Source of the DNA: Burkholderiaceae bacterium
GTDB taxonomy: Bacteria; Pseudomonadota; Gammaproteobacteria; Burkholderiales; Burkholderiaceae_C
Assembly (NCBI GenBank): GCA_029864165.1
Contig: JAOTTZ010000112.1
Coordinates: 1 to 6,444, forward strand
Reading direction: 5' to 3'
DNA length: 6,444 nt
Below, one piece after another: positions 5,916 to 6,444 of the stretch; the stretch's first letter is position 1; the number at the start of each line of letters is the position of its first letter. A program made the position numbers and the translations under genes. The notes beneath the pieces were generated by a model. That model saw nothing but the letters and a program-made list of their open reading frames with translations, did no database searches and had not been told where the DNA came from.

Positions 5916-6444
5916 ATGATTCGCCTTGCACAGGGGTTAGCCTTGACCATCAATTGCGCCAGCACATTACGCCACGCCTTCAGCCCGCTTGCGATCAGCG
6001 CTGCGTTAGCGGTCGGGTTGATGCTGGTCACCCCGGTGCAGGCCCAAACGCTGCTTGAGCTGTACGAAGCAGCCCGCGGCTACGATGCCACTTATCTGGC
6101 GGCCCGGGCACTGGACGAATCGGCGCCGTTCAAGGCCGCGCAGGCCAAAGCTCGCCGGCGTCCTAGCGCCGACCTTTCTGGCAGCGTGACGCGCAGTGAA
6201 GACAAGTTTCCCAGGGCTGCAGCGCAGACCGTAGGCAGCGACAACTCAGCGCTGTCGTTGTCAGGAAAATATCCACTCCTCAATAGAGCCGATGACGCTT
6301 TCATAGCGCAGGCTGACAAGCTGTTTGAATCTTCAGGCCTTGACCTATCCAGCGCAGAACAAGACTTGATCATTCGCGTCGCGCAGGCTTATTTCGACGT
6401 CCTGGCTGCACAAGACACCCTGGGCACGGCCAGCGCTAACAAGG
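5916..6444 (+). CDS. tolC: TolC-family outer-membrane export protein, N-terminal part (3' end outside window)
   Basis: The frame runs open to the window edge, giving 176 codons plus one base. A basic N-region, a hydrophobic core (AISAALAVGLMLV) and a TPVQA cleavage site before QTLLELYEAA make a signal peptide, so the protein is exported by Sec. The mature start LLELYEAARGYDATYLAARA, the later helix FKAAQAKARRRPSADLSGSV, a strand ALSLSGKYPLLNRADD and the helix DLIIRVAQAYFDVLAAQDTL follow the TolC pattern of long coiled helices and beta strands. TolC forms the trimeric outer-membrane channel of type I secretion and efflux pumps. The start is uncertain. ATG 5916 gives a 43-residue signal and has no ribosome binding site. 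TTG 5943 gives a 34-residue signal and has AGGGG (5932-5936) six bases before it. Whether this copy serves the upstream repeat protein is not shown. Confidence 0.88.
   Translation, partial: MIRLAQGLALTINCASTLRHAFSPLAISAALAVGLMLVTPVQAQTLLELYEAARGYDATYLAARALDESAPFKAAQAKARRRPSADLSGSVTRSEDKFPRAAAQTVGSDNSALSLSGKYPLLNRADDAFIAQADKLFESSGLDLSSAEQDLIIRVAQAYFDVLAAQDTLGTASANK
5932..5936 (+). promoter_or_regulatory. Possible ribosome binding site for a TTG start of tolC
   Basis: AGGGG lies six bases before TTG 5943, which is in the tolC frame. No such site precedes ATG 5916. It favours the TTG, although TTG starts are less common than ATG. Confidence 0.35.

Noticed and set aside
6092..6373. 93-residue minus-strand frame within tolC
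   Set aside because: It lies opposite the signal-peptide-bearing TolC frame and shows no family features.

Overview
The window comes from a GC-rich Gram-negative bacterium. It holds an outer-membrane TolC-family factor, two inner-membrane or cytosolic c-di-GMP enzymes, and the C-terminal part of a large cadherin/Ig-like repeat protein. The gene types and the pairing of a PIMT-like methyltransferase gene with tolC suggest Proteobacteria, most likely a beta- or gammaproteobacterium; this rests on recalled gene order, not on a search. All genes are on the + strand, the first and last are cut by the window edges, and coding density is very high.

Region 1 (1-2073) is the 3' end of a large repeat protein. 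It carries about two Cadherin_3/CSPG-like repeats of 107 residues, a divergent third repeat, a different Ig/VCBS-like unit, a low-complexity Pro/Ala/Ser/Thr linker, and a C-terminal transmembrane helix with a short basic tail. No RTX repeats or typical type I secretion C-terminus are seen.

Region 2 (2070-5083) holds two c-di-GMP genes, each joined to the gene before it by an ATGA stop/start overlap, so the three genes look like one translationally coupled operon. The first product (518 aa) is a membrane-bound diguanylate cyclase with a periplasmic sensor-like domain, a PAS domain, a coiled coil and an intact GGEEF with an RxxD inhibitory site. The second (486 aa) is a soluble GGDEF-EAL protein with a degenerate cyclase motif (SGNEF) and a complete set of EAL catalytic residues, so it is predicted to degrade c-di-GMP. 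Together they look like a make/break pair dedicated to the cell-surface protein.

Region 3 (5084-6444) starts with a 92-base gap containing a strong Shine-Dalgarno sequence followed by a four-codon start-stop frame. A divergent PIMT-like methyltransferase (228 aa) follows, then the 5' part of a TolC-family outer-membrane protein with a signal peptide. TolC could export the repeat protein or act in general efflux; the window does not decide this.

The most interesting point is the operon logic: a repeat-rich surface protein with its own C-terminal membrane anchor and two di-alanine (AAG) motifs in its linker, coupled to a private c-di-GMP synthase and phosphodiesterase. This resembles Lap-type adhesin control in theme, but not in its known parts.
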